From: Cyanobacteria bacterium UBA7753
Lineage (GTDB): Bacteria > Cyanobacteriota > Vampirovibrionia > Gastranaerophilales > Gastranaerophilaceae
Direction of reading: 5' to 3'
DNA length: 14,790 nucleotides
Assembly (NCBI GenBank): GCA_002481545.1
Contig: DLEF01000042.1
Coordinates: 1 to 14,790 of the forward strand
Shown here piece by piece: positions 6,360-12,225 of the stretch. Below the pieces are notes generated by a model, which worked only from the letters and a program-made list of their open reading frames with translations, searched no databases and was not told the origin of the DNA. The translations under genes were made by a program, and so were the position numbers. How positions within the stretch are numbered: the stretch's first letter is position 1; the number at the start of each line of letters is the position of its first letter.

Positions 6360-7115
6360 ATGGCTGAAAACGAAGAAATGCAAGATGAATCATCAAACAA
6401 GCAGTTAATCTTGGTTGCCGATGACGAGGCAAGTATTAGAAGAATTTTGGAAACTCGTTTGAAAATGGTAGGCTATGATGTTGTTACAGCAGAAGACGGT
6501 GAAGAAGCTGTTGAAGTATTCAACAAAGAAAATCCGGACTTGGTTGTATTGGATGTTATGATGCCTAAGATGGACGGTTACGGCGTAACCAGAGAAATCA
6601 GAAGAACTTCCGATGTTCCTATTATCATCCTGACAGCATTGGGTGATGTATCGGAAAGAATTACAGGTCTTGAACTCGGTGCGGATGATTATGTCATCAA
6701 ACCTTTCAGCCCTAAAGAATTGGAAGCTCGTGTAAAAGCTGTTTTGAGAAGAACAAATGACAAAGCCGTTGTTGTTCCTGTAGGCGGTAAAGCTGTAGCT
6801 AAGAACGTTATCACAACAGGTAACATCAAAATTGATACCGCAAGACGTCAAGTTTACAGAAAGAATGAACGTATCAGACTTACAGGTATGGAATTTAGTT
6901 TGTTGGAATTGTTGGTTAGCCACTCAGGTCAAGCATTCTCAAGAAACGAAATTTTGCAACACGTTTGGTCATACCCTGCAGACCACAGAATCGATACCCG
7001 TGTTGTTGATGTTCATATTTCAAGATTACGTTCTAAACTTGAAACAGATCCGACAAACCCTGAACTTATCCTTACCGCTCGTGGCGTAGGTTATATGTTC
7101 CAAAGAATTAACTAG
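6360..7115 (+). CDS. rpaB: RpaB-like OmpR/PhoB-family response regulator
   Basis: This 251-residue two-component regulator has a receiver domain (about 15-131) with acidic pocket Asp21/Asp22, phosphoacceptor Asp65 in LVVLDVMMPK, Thr92 and Lys114. A linker follows, then an OmpR-type winged helix (about 153-250) ending in the usual RGVGYMF. The stretches DDEASIRRILETRL, SDVPIIILTALGD and ITGLELGADDYVIKPFSPKE are what I recall of cyanobacterial RpaB, the essential high-light and stress regulator partnered with the kinase NblS. No kinase is encoded here. AAAGGA (6347-6352) sits 7 bases before ATG. It is transcribed alone and ends in a strong terminator. If the host is non-photosynthetic, its targets must differ from the photosystem genes known in Cyanobacteria. 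The family call is firm; orthology to RpaB is likely. Confidence 0.92.
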   Translation: MAENEEMQDESSNKQLILVADDEASIRRILETRLKMVGYDVVTAEDGEEAVEVFNKENPDLVVLDVMMPKMDGYGVTREIRRTSDVPIIILTALGDVSERITGLELGADDYVIKPFSPKELEARVKAVLRRTNDKAVVVPVGGKAVAKNVITTGNIKIDTARRQVYRKNERIRLTGMEFSLLELLVSHSGQAFSRNEILQHVWSYPADHRIDTRVVDVHISRLRSKLETDPTNPELILTARGVGYMFQRIN

Positions 7116-7138
7116 GGTAACGGTTAAATCAAAAGTTT

Positions 7139-7173
7139 AAAGAGGGTGACTTTTTAGAGTCATCCTCTTTTTT
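7139..7173 (+). terminator. Intrinsic terminator of rpaB
   Basis: Arms AAAGAGGGTGACT (7139-7151) and AGTCATCCTCTTT (7158-7170) pair over 13 bases with a single G-U, and a run of T follows (7168-7173). It starts 23 bases after the rpaB stop. Confidence 0.92.
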
Positions 7174-7246
7174 GTCGTGAAGTGTTAATGTGATTTTAGA
7201 TAATATCTTTTGTGACGGGGGAATATCCCGAGAACAAAAATGATAG

Positions 7247-7282
7247 AACCCGTATCCGAGGATAGACCTTTCGGATACGGTT
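7247..7282 (-). terminator. Hairpin after the cysteine-rich gene, possible terminator
   Basis: TCGGATACGGTT (7271-7282) pairs with AACCCGTATCCGA (7247-7259) with one bulged base. It lies just past the end of the minus-strand gene. The T run on the minus strand (AAAAA at 7236-7240 on plus) is several bases away from the stem, so termination may be weak. Confidence 0.5.
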
Positions 7283-7295
7283 AGTATATAAGCAG

Positions 7296-7604
7296 TTATT
7301 TACGTTCGGTTTCCTGTTGCAATTTATCGCAAGGATTGCAAGGTGCAGGCTCCTGTTCGCAAGGATTACATTTGGGTGTTTGTTGTTCACATTTATCCTT
7401 AACGGGACAAGCTTTCTTTTCTTTCTTTGCGCAGTTGCATTTGCTCTTTTGACATCCGCAGCCACAGTTTTGGGCTGTCTTTTCACATTTAGGACATGTG
7501 CCCCAGTTCGCAGGGTTTAAGTTTCTCCAGCAAAAAGCATTTGCGCTCAAACTTGTCATTGCCAATGTTGCTACCAATGTTGCAGTTAATAATGTTTTTT
7601 TCAT
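7296..7604 (-). CDS. Secreted cysteine-rich small protein of unknown function
   Basis: I do not recognise a family. The 102 residues begin with a clear Sec signal peptide: Lys2-Lys3, a hydrophobic core at 5-19 and an ANA box at 21-23, giving cleavage before Phe24. The mature part, about 79 residues, carries 14 cysteines (25, 37, 40, 47, 49, 51, 56, 58, 66, 72, 79, 82, 89, 92). Patterns include CPKC, CGCGC, CNC and two CNPC units. It is rich in Lys, Gln and Pro with little hydrophobic content, so it is probably held together by metal ions or disulfides rather than a classical core. AGGAG (7611-7615) sits 6 bases before the ATG. An upstream inverted repeat TCGAATA...TATTCGA (7632-7638, 7656-7662) could be an operator. 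It could be a metal-binding or envelope-associated protein; nothing nearby settles this. Confidence 0.8.
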   Translation of the reverse strand: MKKTLLTATLVATLAMTSLSANAFCWRNLNPANWGTCPKCEKTAQNCGCGCQKSKCNCAKKEKKACPVKDKCEQQTPKCNPCEQEPAPCNPCDKLQQETERK

Positions 7605-7702
7605 AGTTTACTCCTTTTTTGATTTTTAAAATCGAATAATCTGTTTACGTTTTAATATTCGACTAATTGTTGGAATAAAACCATTACCCGATTGGGGGGA
7701 CT

Positions 7703-7737
7703 ATAATGTGTAATTTGTAATGCGTAATGCGTAATTG
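7703..7737. repeat. 7-base tandem repeat, five units
   Basis: Successive units are ATAATGT, GTAATTT, GTAATGC, GTAATGC and GTAATTG. Short, non-coding and slightly degenerate. It abuts the TCCGC palindrome. Confidence 0.7.
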
Positions 7738-7863
7738 TCCGCGGAGCGGAAAACCTCGCCCCTTGCGGGAGAGGTCTGTTTTCTTATATTTTTAAATATT
7801 AGAAAGCAGGGTGAGGGGTACATATAATAAAGCAGGTTGCGACATTTTGCACTAATGAAAATG

Positions 7864-7885
7864 TAGGTTGGGCTTTCAGCCCAAC
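7864..7885 (+). repeat. GTTGGGCT...AGCCCAAC palindrome
   Basis: Perfect 8-base arms GTTGGGCT (7867-7874) and AGCCCAAC (7878-7885) flank loop TTC, preceded by GTAG. There is no following T run, so a terminator is unlikely. It looks like another small dispersed palindrome type. Confidence 0.6.
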
Positions 7886-8166
7886 AAAAACTCTAATAAA
7901 TATGTATAAAATAACAATGACAACTGAAACGCTAACAGGACAAAAAAGTAAATCAGCCACATGCATATACATGAAAAAAAGGGAATATTTTTCGCATCAT
8001 GTATCAAGCCAAAGTTATTTTGCAAGAGGAAATCGGCGATTTGTAATAAAAATAAATAAAAATTTACATCTTGAAATATATTGTTTCAAATCAAGTCATT
8101 TATGGTACATTTAATAGAGACACAAATCAATAACAACATAAAGGGATAGAGAATAGGAGATTCCGA

Positions 8167-8868
8167 ATGGCTGAATATTTAAGCAAAGAAGAGATAAAAC
8201 AATGGAGAAGTTCGTTAGAGAAGATTACATTGGAAGAGTTTGCGGCAAGATTAGGTAAGAAAGTGGCAGATTCCAGACCTACGAACGATTTGGTAGATAT
8301 TGTATTTAATGAAGAACATGCTCCGGCATCAAATAAAAAGAAAGTTGAAACAACCGATAAATTATCAAGAATAGCGGAAAGAGCATTCGCAAGAGAACGT
8401 CAATTGTCACATACGCCGTTTTCTTTCAGAGCTCCTATTGAACAGGTAGAACCCGTAAAACGTGAAGAAGTAAAGCCTGTTGCTAAAAAGATTGAAAAAC
8501 CTGCTAAGGCAGAAAAAGTTGAAAAAGCTGTTAAGGCTGTACAACCTGTTAAGGAAATAAAGGCAGAAGCCGTAAAACAAGCTCACGTACAGGAACAAAA
8601 ACCTGTTGAGGCTCCAAAGGCAGAAGAAAAAGACGCTTTGAGAGAAGAAGTTAATATTGTTCTTAAAAAGAACCTGACAGACAGAGAACAGGTTGTATTT
8701 GATTATCTTTTGGAACACAAAAACGAAACCGTATATGCTAAGGATTTAGCTGTATTGTTGGATTTGCCTAGGGATTATATCTACAAATACATCAAGAATT
8801 TAAGAGCAAAAATAGAAGGCGACAAGCTTAAAAACGCTACAAGAGGCGGGTTTGTACTTTCTGTATAA
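8167..8868 (+). CDS. Winged-helix DNA-binding protein without receiver domain, unknown family
   Basis: I do not recognise this 233-residue protein as a named family. It has three parts: a basic N-terminal region (1-90) with a likely helical start; a low-complexity linker (about 92-155) of repeated Lys, Glu, Val, Ala and Pro; and a compact C-terminal domain (about 165-233). The last part lines up by eye with the OmpR-type wing of RpaB: LTDREQ..., then an HTH with DYIYKYIKNLRAKIEG, then NATRGGFVL where RpaB has TARGVGYMF. It is probably a transcription factor or nucleoid-associated protein whose N-terminal part senses a partner instead of a phosphoryl group. AGGAGA (8155-8160) sits 6 bases before the ATG. 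It is monocistronic, with its own terminator. The function is inferred from fold resemblance only. Confidence 0.82.
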   Translation: MAEYLSKEEIKQWRSSLEKITLEEFAARLGKKVADSRPTNDLVDIVFNEEHAPASNKKKVETTDKLSRIAERAFARERQLSHTPFSFRAPIEQVEPVKREEVKPVAKKIEKPAKAEKVEKAVKAVQPVKEIKAEAVKQAHVQEQKPVEAPKAEEKDALREEVNIVLKKNLTDREQVVFDYLLEHKNETVYAKDLAVLLDLPRDYIYKYIKNLRAKIEGDKLKNATRGGFVLSV

Positions 8869-8890
8869 TTAAAATTTACAATAAAAAACA

Positions 8891-8926
8891 AAAAGCAGTC
8901 TTTTTAAATTTAAAAGACTGTTTTTT
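8891..8926 (+). terminator. Intrinsic terminator of the winged-helix gene
   Basis: Perfect arms CAGTCTTTT (8896-8904) and AAAAGACTG (8912-8920) are followed by six T (8921-8926). An A run (8891-8894) on the other side makes it potentially bidirectional. Confidence 0.9.
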
Positions 8927-8982
8927 ATATTTGTAGCAAAAAATTTTATTACGGGTGTTATATAAGCAGAACAGGATATTTT

Positions 8983-9654
8983 ATGAACACTAATTTAAAG
9001 AATATAACATTGGCAACGTCGATTTTATTGGCGACATGCAAGAGTACAACAACGACACAGATGAAGAAAATTGAGCCGAAAAGGATTTCTCCGAGAGAAG
9101 TTACGACGGATTTAATCAAGATGAAAAAAGCGCATGCATTTGATTTTTTGCAGAGTCCGCTGTTGTTGTTACAAAAACTTGAGGCAAAAAACACTTTTAA
9201 TAAGATAAAGGTGCCAAAACCTAAGAAGAGTATGGACGTATCAAAGACGAAATACAAAGGCAGTCCGGAGTTTTTGGATATGTTTTTGAGCGGAGTGCTT
9301 GAGGGCAAAGGTAAACAGTTCTGCAAAGCACAGGAAAAATACGGTGTGAATGCGACCTTCCTCGTCGGGATTGCGAACCTTGAATCTGCAAGGGGAACCT
9401 CAAACATAGCAAGGACAAAAAACAATATTGCGGGCGTCAGAACATCAAAAGGGTATTTGAACTATAAATCCGTAGATGATTGTATAGACAGCCTCGCAGC
9501 TAATATAAGAGAAAATTATATCAATGAAGGCTACACCACAATAGCTAAGATAAACAAAAAATACTCCGAATGCGACGAATGGAGCGAGCGCGTAGTTGGC
9601 TGTATGGACAATATGTATAACTCCTCCAAGAGCCTGTTACTGAATTACAAATAA
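8983..9654 (+). CDS. Glucosaminidase-family (GH73-like) cell-wall hydrolase
   Basis: The C-terminal half (about 96-212) has the pattern of mannosyl-glycoprotein endo-beta-N-acetylglucosaminidase domains, which cut peptidoglycan glycan strands. FCKAQEKYGVNATFLVGIANLES places the likely catalytic acid at Glu134, followed by GTSNIARTKNNIAG (138-151), a GYLNYKSVDDCIDSLA segment (157-172) and a late YSECDEWSERVVGCM helix (194-208). The N-terminus has a hydrophobic stretch (8-18) ending LATC with Cys19, which could be an atypical lipobox (Thr before Cys) or simply a signal sequence. A basic linker (20-90) follows. ATG 8983 is supported by AGGA (8973-8976) 6 bases upstream. At 223 residues it is a minimal enzyme with no separate wall-binding domain. 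It probably acts outside the cytoplasmic membrane in wall turnover. The four extra cysteines (114, 167, 197, 207) could form disulfides. Confidence 0.85.
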   Translation: MNTNLKNITLATSILLATCKSTTTTQMKKIEPKRISPREVTTDLIKMKKAHAFDFLQSPLLLLQKLEAKNTFNKIKVPKPKKSMDVSKTKYKGSPEFLDMFLSGVLEGKGKQFCKAQEKYGVNATFLVGIANLESARGTSNIARTKNNIAGVRTSKGYLNYKSVDDCIDSLAANIRENYINEGYTTIAKINKKYSECDEWSERVVGCMDNMYNSSKSLLLNYK

Positions 9655-9720
9655 AGTAATGATAAGGAGCGTCATGCTGAATTTGTGCCAAGGATTGTTA
9701 ATGATGTTTATATAGTACAT

Positions 9721-9777
9721 GTCATTGCGAGACAGTCAAAGGCTTGACTGTCGTGGCAATCCAGCTGTTTTTTCGTT
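9721..9777 (-). repeat. GTCATTGCGAG repeat, third copy
   Basis: This matches the reverse complement of 241-296 almost base for base, including the AGACAGTCAA...TTGACTGTC hairpin core and the CCAGCTGTTT end. The second arm is damaged: TCGTGGCAAT stands where the other copy has TCTCGCAAT. It lies between the glucosaminidase gene and tRNA-His; nothing else is recognisable in 9655-9845. Confidence 0.8.
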
Positions 9778-9845
9778 ACATAACAAATAAAACTATTCTA
9801 TTATTTTAATATTCGTATGTTTAAGACAGATATTTTCTAATCACC

Positions 9846-9873
9846 TTGCGTAAAAAAGTTTATCTGATATAAT
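9846..9873 (+). promoter_or_regulatory. Promoter of tRNA-His
   Basis: A consensus extended -10, TGATATAAT (TATAAT at 9868-9873), lies 12 bases before the tRNA. TTGCGT (9846-9851) is a plausible -35 with a 16-base spacer. Confidence 0.75.
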
Positions 9874-9885
9874 AGACTTACTGAT

Positions 9886-9962
9886 GGCGGGTGTCGTCAA
9901 GTGGTTAAGACCTCGGATTGTGGTTCCGATATGCGTGGGTTCGAATCCCACCTCCCGCCCCA
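9886..9962 (+). tRNA. trnH: tRNA-His (anticodon GTG), CCA encoded
   Basis: The cloverleaf is complete. The anticodon stem is TCGGA/TCCGA around TTGTGGT, giving GTG at 9920-9922. The T stem GTGGG/CCCAC encloses TTCGAAT, and the D arm has AGTGGTTAA. The acceptor shows the histidine hallmark: an extra 5' G (9886) opposite discriminator C (9959), followed by an encoded CCA (9960-9962). One acceptor pair, T9892 with T9953 (positions 6 and 67), is a mismatch. The gene is single and has its own promoter. It stands at the edge of the accessory segment, a usual place for foreign DNA, though no integrase or duplicated tRNA end is seen. Confidence 0.95.
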
Positions 9963-9995
9963 CTATTAAAATTAACGGATTTTTAATATATTATT

Positions 9996-10035
9996 AAAGG
10001 CGGAAATAAACTCATCGAGCAGGTTTTCGCCTTTT
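9996..10035 (+). terminator. Possible tRNA-His terminator with a long loop
   Basis: AAAGGCG (9996-10002) pairs with CGCCTTT (10028-10034), with further A-T pairs inside past one bulged G. T10032-T10035 form a short T run. The loop of about 20 bases is longer than usual, so efficiency is uncertain. Confidence 0.5.
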
Positions 10036-10147
10036 ACATTATGGTTCGAAGTCTCCATTTGAATATTAAAAACTTACGATTTCATGAGTTTTTTGTTTAA
10101 TGTTTTAATGTCTAAGCTGTAATATTTTTAACTGTTTTTATCATTAT

Positions 10148-10219
10148 GAAATTGAAATAACACAACCAATAAACCTCCCTTATTTCAATTTGGGTTGCGA
10201 AATTGAAATAAGGATGTTT
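10148..10219 (+). promoter_or_regulatory. Three-armed hairpin region with T run: terminator or attenuator-like
   Basis: Arm A, GAAATTGAAATAA (10148-10160), and arm C, the same bases at 10199-10211, are direct repeats. Arm B (10178-10191, ending TTATTTCAATTT) is complementary to both. B with C makes a perfect 14-base stem (10178-10191 with 10200-10213) and an 8-base loop, followed by ATG and a T run (10216-10221): an intrinsic terminator on the plus strand. A with B makes a 12-base stem that would prevent it. Upstream on the plus strand lies only tRNA-His; on the minus strand it is the 3' end of the 106-residue gene. Confidence 0.55.
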
Positions 10220-10251
10220 TTTATAATAAAAACTAACTGTAAAATATAATA

Positions 10252-10572
10252 TCACTTAACAAATAAGGCTATTATTGAAACAACTAGAGCGGCTCCAGCA
10301 ATAATTATTGATGCACAAAATTGTCTTTGTGAGGATTTTTGATTTTCAAGAGTCATTTCCTCAATTTGTTTTACAGATTGAGTGTTTTGTGTCGTTAAAT
10401 CCAAGATATTTTTTATGCACTCAATGTTTGCAAGTGTTAACATTTTAATATCAGATGAATTTTGTGTCTGCTGTTTTAATTCATTTAATTGAGTTTGTTT
10501 ATATTGTACTGATGCTTGTTCTCGTCTGTGATTTTCTTCTACGGATTGAGCATTATTTGGTTGGTTTAACAT
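10252..10572 (-). CDS. Small coiled-coil protein with C-terminal membrane anchor, unknown function
   Basis: I recognise no family for this 106-residue protein. Residues 1-82 are hydrophilic and rich in Gln, Asn, Glu and Lys, with few prolines. The heptad-like spacing of Leu/Ile in about 45-75 suggests a helical coiled coil. Residues 84-104 form one hydrophobic helix (IIIAGAALVVSIIALFV) ending in Lys106, so it should be tail-anchored with its bulk in the cytoplasm. GGAGAG lies 10 bases before ATG 10572. It is divergent from the restriction-modification operon, with 137 bases and an inverted repeat between them, and shares the operon's low GC, so it may have arrived with it. It may be a small accessory or phage-derived protein; nothing shows an effector activity. 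Confidence 0.72.
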   Translation of the reverse strand: MLNQPNNAQSVEENHRREQASVQYKQTQLNELKQQTQNSSDIKMLTLANIECIKNILDLTTQNTQSVKQIEEMTLENQKSSQRQFCASIIIAGAALVVSIIALFVK

Positions 10573-10611
10573 GATTATTTTACTCTCCAGTATATTATTA
10601 TAAATAATACA

Positions 10612-10635
10612 TATTATGTAATTAATAACATAATA
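10612..10635. promoter_or_regulatory. Inverted repeat between divergent genes, candidate operator
   Basis: Arms TATTATGT (10612-10619) and ACATAATA (10628-10635) are perfect and separated by 8 bases. They lie between the minus-strand 106-residue gene and vsr, about 63 bases upstream of the vsr -10 box. A dimeric repressor could bind here, but no controller gene is visible and the sequence is AT-rich. Confidence 0.3.
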
Positions 10636-10672
10636 ACTTGATTTGGTAATAAACTTTATAAAACTTCATGTT

Positions 10673-10703
10673 TTGATAAAACATCAACATTTAATGATAT
10701 AAT
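10673..10703 (+). promoter_or_regulatory. Extended -10 promoter of the restriction-modification operon
   Basis: TGATATAAT (TATAAT at 10698-10703) is a consensus extended -10 identical to that of tRNA-His. TTGATA (10673-10678) is a possible -35 with a long 19-base spacer, which an extended -10 can do without. Transcription would start near 10709-10711, on the vsr ATG at 10710. Confidence 0.7.
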
Positions 10704-10709
10704 TTTTCT

Positions 10710-11120
10710 ATGGACAGACTGACAAAAGAGCAAAGGCATAGAAATATGCAGGCTGTTAAAAATAAAGACAGTAAAATTGAACTTATGTTGCGGTCAGCAT
10801 TGTGGAAAAAGGGGTATCGTTACAGGAAAAATTATACTAAGCTTGAGGGAAAACCTGATATAGTTTTGCCAAAATATAAAATAGTTATATTTTGCGATAG
10901 TGAATTTTGGCATGGATATAATTGGGAAGAACGAAAAAATGATATAAAATCAAATAAAGATTTTTGGATAAAGAAGATTGAAGGAAATATTAAAAGAGAC
11001 AAAACTGTAAACAAAATTCTTATGGAACAAGGATGGAAAGTTCTTCGGTTTTGGGGTAAAGATATACAAAAACATTTAGAAAAATGTGTAACTAAAATTG
11101 AAAAAGAAACAAAACGGTAA
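10710..11120 (+). CDS. vsr: Very short patch repair endonuclease (Vsr)
   Basis: Vsr nicks 5' to the T of T:G mismatches left when 5-methylcytosine deaminates, starting short-patch repair. The 136 residues show the family order: TKEQRHRNMQAVKNKDSKIE at the start; GKPDIVLPKYKIVIF with catalytic Asp50; the FWHG box with His68; then KIEGNIKRD (89-97) and GWKVLRFW (108-115). The HGC and second cysteine that hold structural zinc in E. coli Vsr are absent (DSEFWHG here), and WGKD replaces the last Cys site, so this is a zinc-less variant. There is no Shine-Dalgarno, and the ATG coincides with the predicted transcription start, so translation is probably leaderless. The stop overlaps the methyltransferase start by one base (TAATG). 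Vsr, methyltransferase and endonuclease form one operon. Confidence 0.95.
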   Translation: MDRLTKEQRHRNMQAVKNKDSKIELMLRSALWKKGYRYRKNYTKLEGKPDIVLPKYKIVIFCDSEFWHGYNWEERKNDIKSNKDFWIKKIEGNIKRDKTVNKILMEQGWKVLRFWGKDIQKHLEKCVTKIEKETKR

Positions 11121-12223
11121 TGAGTGTCAATTATATAGAAAAAGATTATAAAAAAGAAAAAGATTTAAGCACAGGGCAATTATATTTTTTAGAAAATATA
11201 TATTGTAATGGGAATGTTCCGTTTCCTTCTCCTAAAAATGTTAAATTTACTTTTATCGATTTATTTGCAGGGATTGGAGGCATGCGAATTGCATTCCAAA
11301 ATTTAGGAGGGAAATGCGTATTCAGTTCTGAAATAGATGCTAAAGCCCGTCAAACGTACGCTTTAAATTTTGGTGAAATTCCTGACGGTGATATAACGAA
11401 AATAAATGAAAATGAAATTCCTGACCATGATATTTTGGTTGGGGGCTTTCCTTGCCAAGCTTTTTCTATTGCAGGAAAACGAGGAGGCTTTAAAGATACA
11501 AGGGGAACGTTATTTTTTGATGTTGCAAGAATTATAAAGGCTAAACGACCAAAAGCATTTTTCTTGGAAAATGTAAAGGGATTAACTAATCACAGAGGGG
11601 GCAAAACGCTTGCAACAATACTAAATGTATTAAGAAATGACTTAGGTTATATTGTACCTAATCCGCAAATAATGAATGCCAAAAATTTTGGGGTTCCACA
11701 GAACCGAGAAAGAATTTTTATAGTCGGTTTCAGACCTGATTTAGAGATAAAAGAAGAAGATTTTTCATATCCGGAACCTACTGATACAACTAAAACAATT
11801 AGAGATATTTTAGAAGAAAAAACCGTATCTGCAAAATATTATTTATCTACAACATACCTAAAATGTTTAGAAAGACATAAAGCCAGAAATGAAGCTAAAG
11901 GAAACGGATTCGGATATGAGATAAAAGATTTGGACGGAATATCCAATACTATCGTTACAGGTGGAATGGGAAGAGAAAGAAATCTTATAATCGATAAACG
12001 TTTAAAAGATTTTACCCCTGTTACTCATATCAAAGGCGAAGTAAACAGATTAGGAATAAGGCGAATGACTCCGAGAGAATGGGCTCGATTGCAAGGATTT
12101 CCCGATACATTTATAATTAAAGTTGCAGATGTAAGTGCTTATAAACAATTTGGCAATTCTGTTGCAATTCCTGCAGTACAGGCAACAGCTAAAAATATAG
12201 TTGAGAAGATTATTAAGGATTAA
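11120..12223 (+). CDS. C5-cytosine DNA methyltransferase, M.HpaII-like (probable CCGG)
   Basis: It methylates cytosine at carbon 5 within its site using S-adenosylmethionine, protecting DNA from the linked nuclease. All main motifs are in order across 367 residues: I FIDLFAGIGG (45-54), IV GGFPCQAFS with nucleophile Cys112, VI ENV (150-152), VIII QNRER (194-198), target-recognition region (about 205-310), IX RRMTPREWARLQG (314-326) and X GNSV (345-348). The stretches AGKRGGFKDTRGTLFFDVA, KGNGFGYEI and VTGGMGRERNLIID read like my memory of M.HpaII, which modifies CCGG. A 40-residue N-terminal extension precedes motif I. No own ribosome site is seen; ATG 11120 overlaps the vsr stop, so translation is probably coupled. 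Family certain, specificity likely. Confidence 0.95.
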   Translation: MSVNYIEKDYKKEKDLSTGQLYFLENIYCNGNVPFPSPKNVKFTFIDLFAGIGGMRIAFQNLGGKCVFSSEIDAKARQTYALNFGEIPDGDITKINENEIPDHDILVGGFPCQAFSIAGKRGGFKDTRGTLFFDVARIIKAKRPKAFFLENVKGLTNHRGGKTLATILNVLRNDLGYIVPNPQIMNAKNFGVPQNRERIFIVGFRPDLEIKEEDFSYPEPTDTTKTIRDILEEKTVSAKYYLSTTYLKCLERHKARNEAKGNGFGYEIKDLDGISNTIVTGGMGRERNLIIDKRLKDFTPVTHIKGEVNRLGIRRMTPREWARLQGFPDTFIIKVADVSAYKQFGNSVAIPAVQATAKNIVEKIIKD

Positions 12224-12225
12224 AT

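Larger units (their letters stand above)
7605..8166. other. Repeat-rich gap between the cysteine-rich and winged-helix genes
   Basis: No convincing gene is seen. From left to right it holds: the leader of the minus-strand gene; a 7-base tandem array (7703-7737); a small palindrome TCCGC...GCGGA (7738-7750); a region starting CCTCGCCCCTTGCGGGAGAGG (from 7754) and ending near AGGGTGAGGGG (7809-7819) around an AT-rich imperfect hairpin; a decayed relative of the GGTGC palindrome (about 7837-7855); a perfect GTTGGGCT palindrome (7867-7885); and AT-rich sequence leading to the ribosome binding site of the next gene. Confidence 0.65.

Noticed and set aside
6244..6360. HLR1 site (paired TTACA-type repeats) for RpaB
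   Set aside because: No paired (G/T)TTACA motif with the right spacing is present in this leader or elsewhere that I could find.
6405..6923. 172-codon minus-strand frame opposite rpaB
   Set aside because: A shadow of a strongly conserved gene in another frame, rich in Asn, Phe and Ser, with no ribosome site.
7902..8114. 70-codon plus-strand reading frame beginning MYKITMTTE
   Set aside because: No ribosome site, composition like random AT-rich DNA, no recognisable domain, and it starts directly after a palindromic repeat. Probably accidental.
9672..9700. GTCATGCTGAATTTG fragment resembling a common palindromic repeat
   Set aside because: The second arm is missing and no other copy occurs in the window, so it cannot be supported as an element.
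10148..10213. Possible CRISPR repeat remnant (AAATTGAAATAA twice)
   Set aside because: Only two direct copies, 51 bases apart start to start, with an inverted copy between; no further repeats, leader or cas genes. The hairpin explanation fits better.
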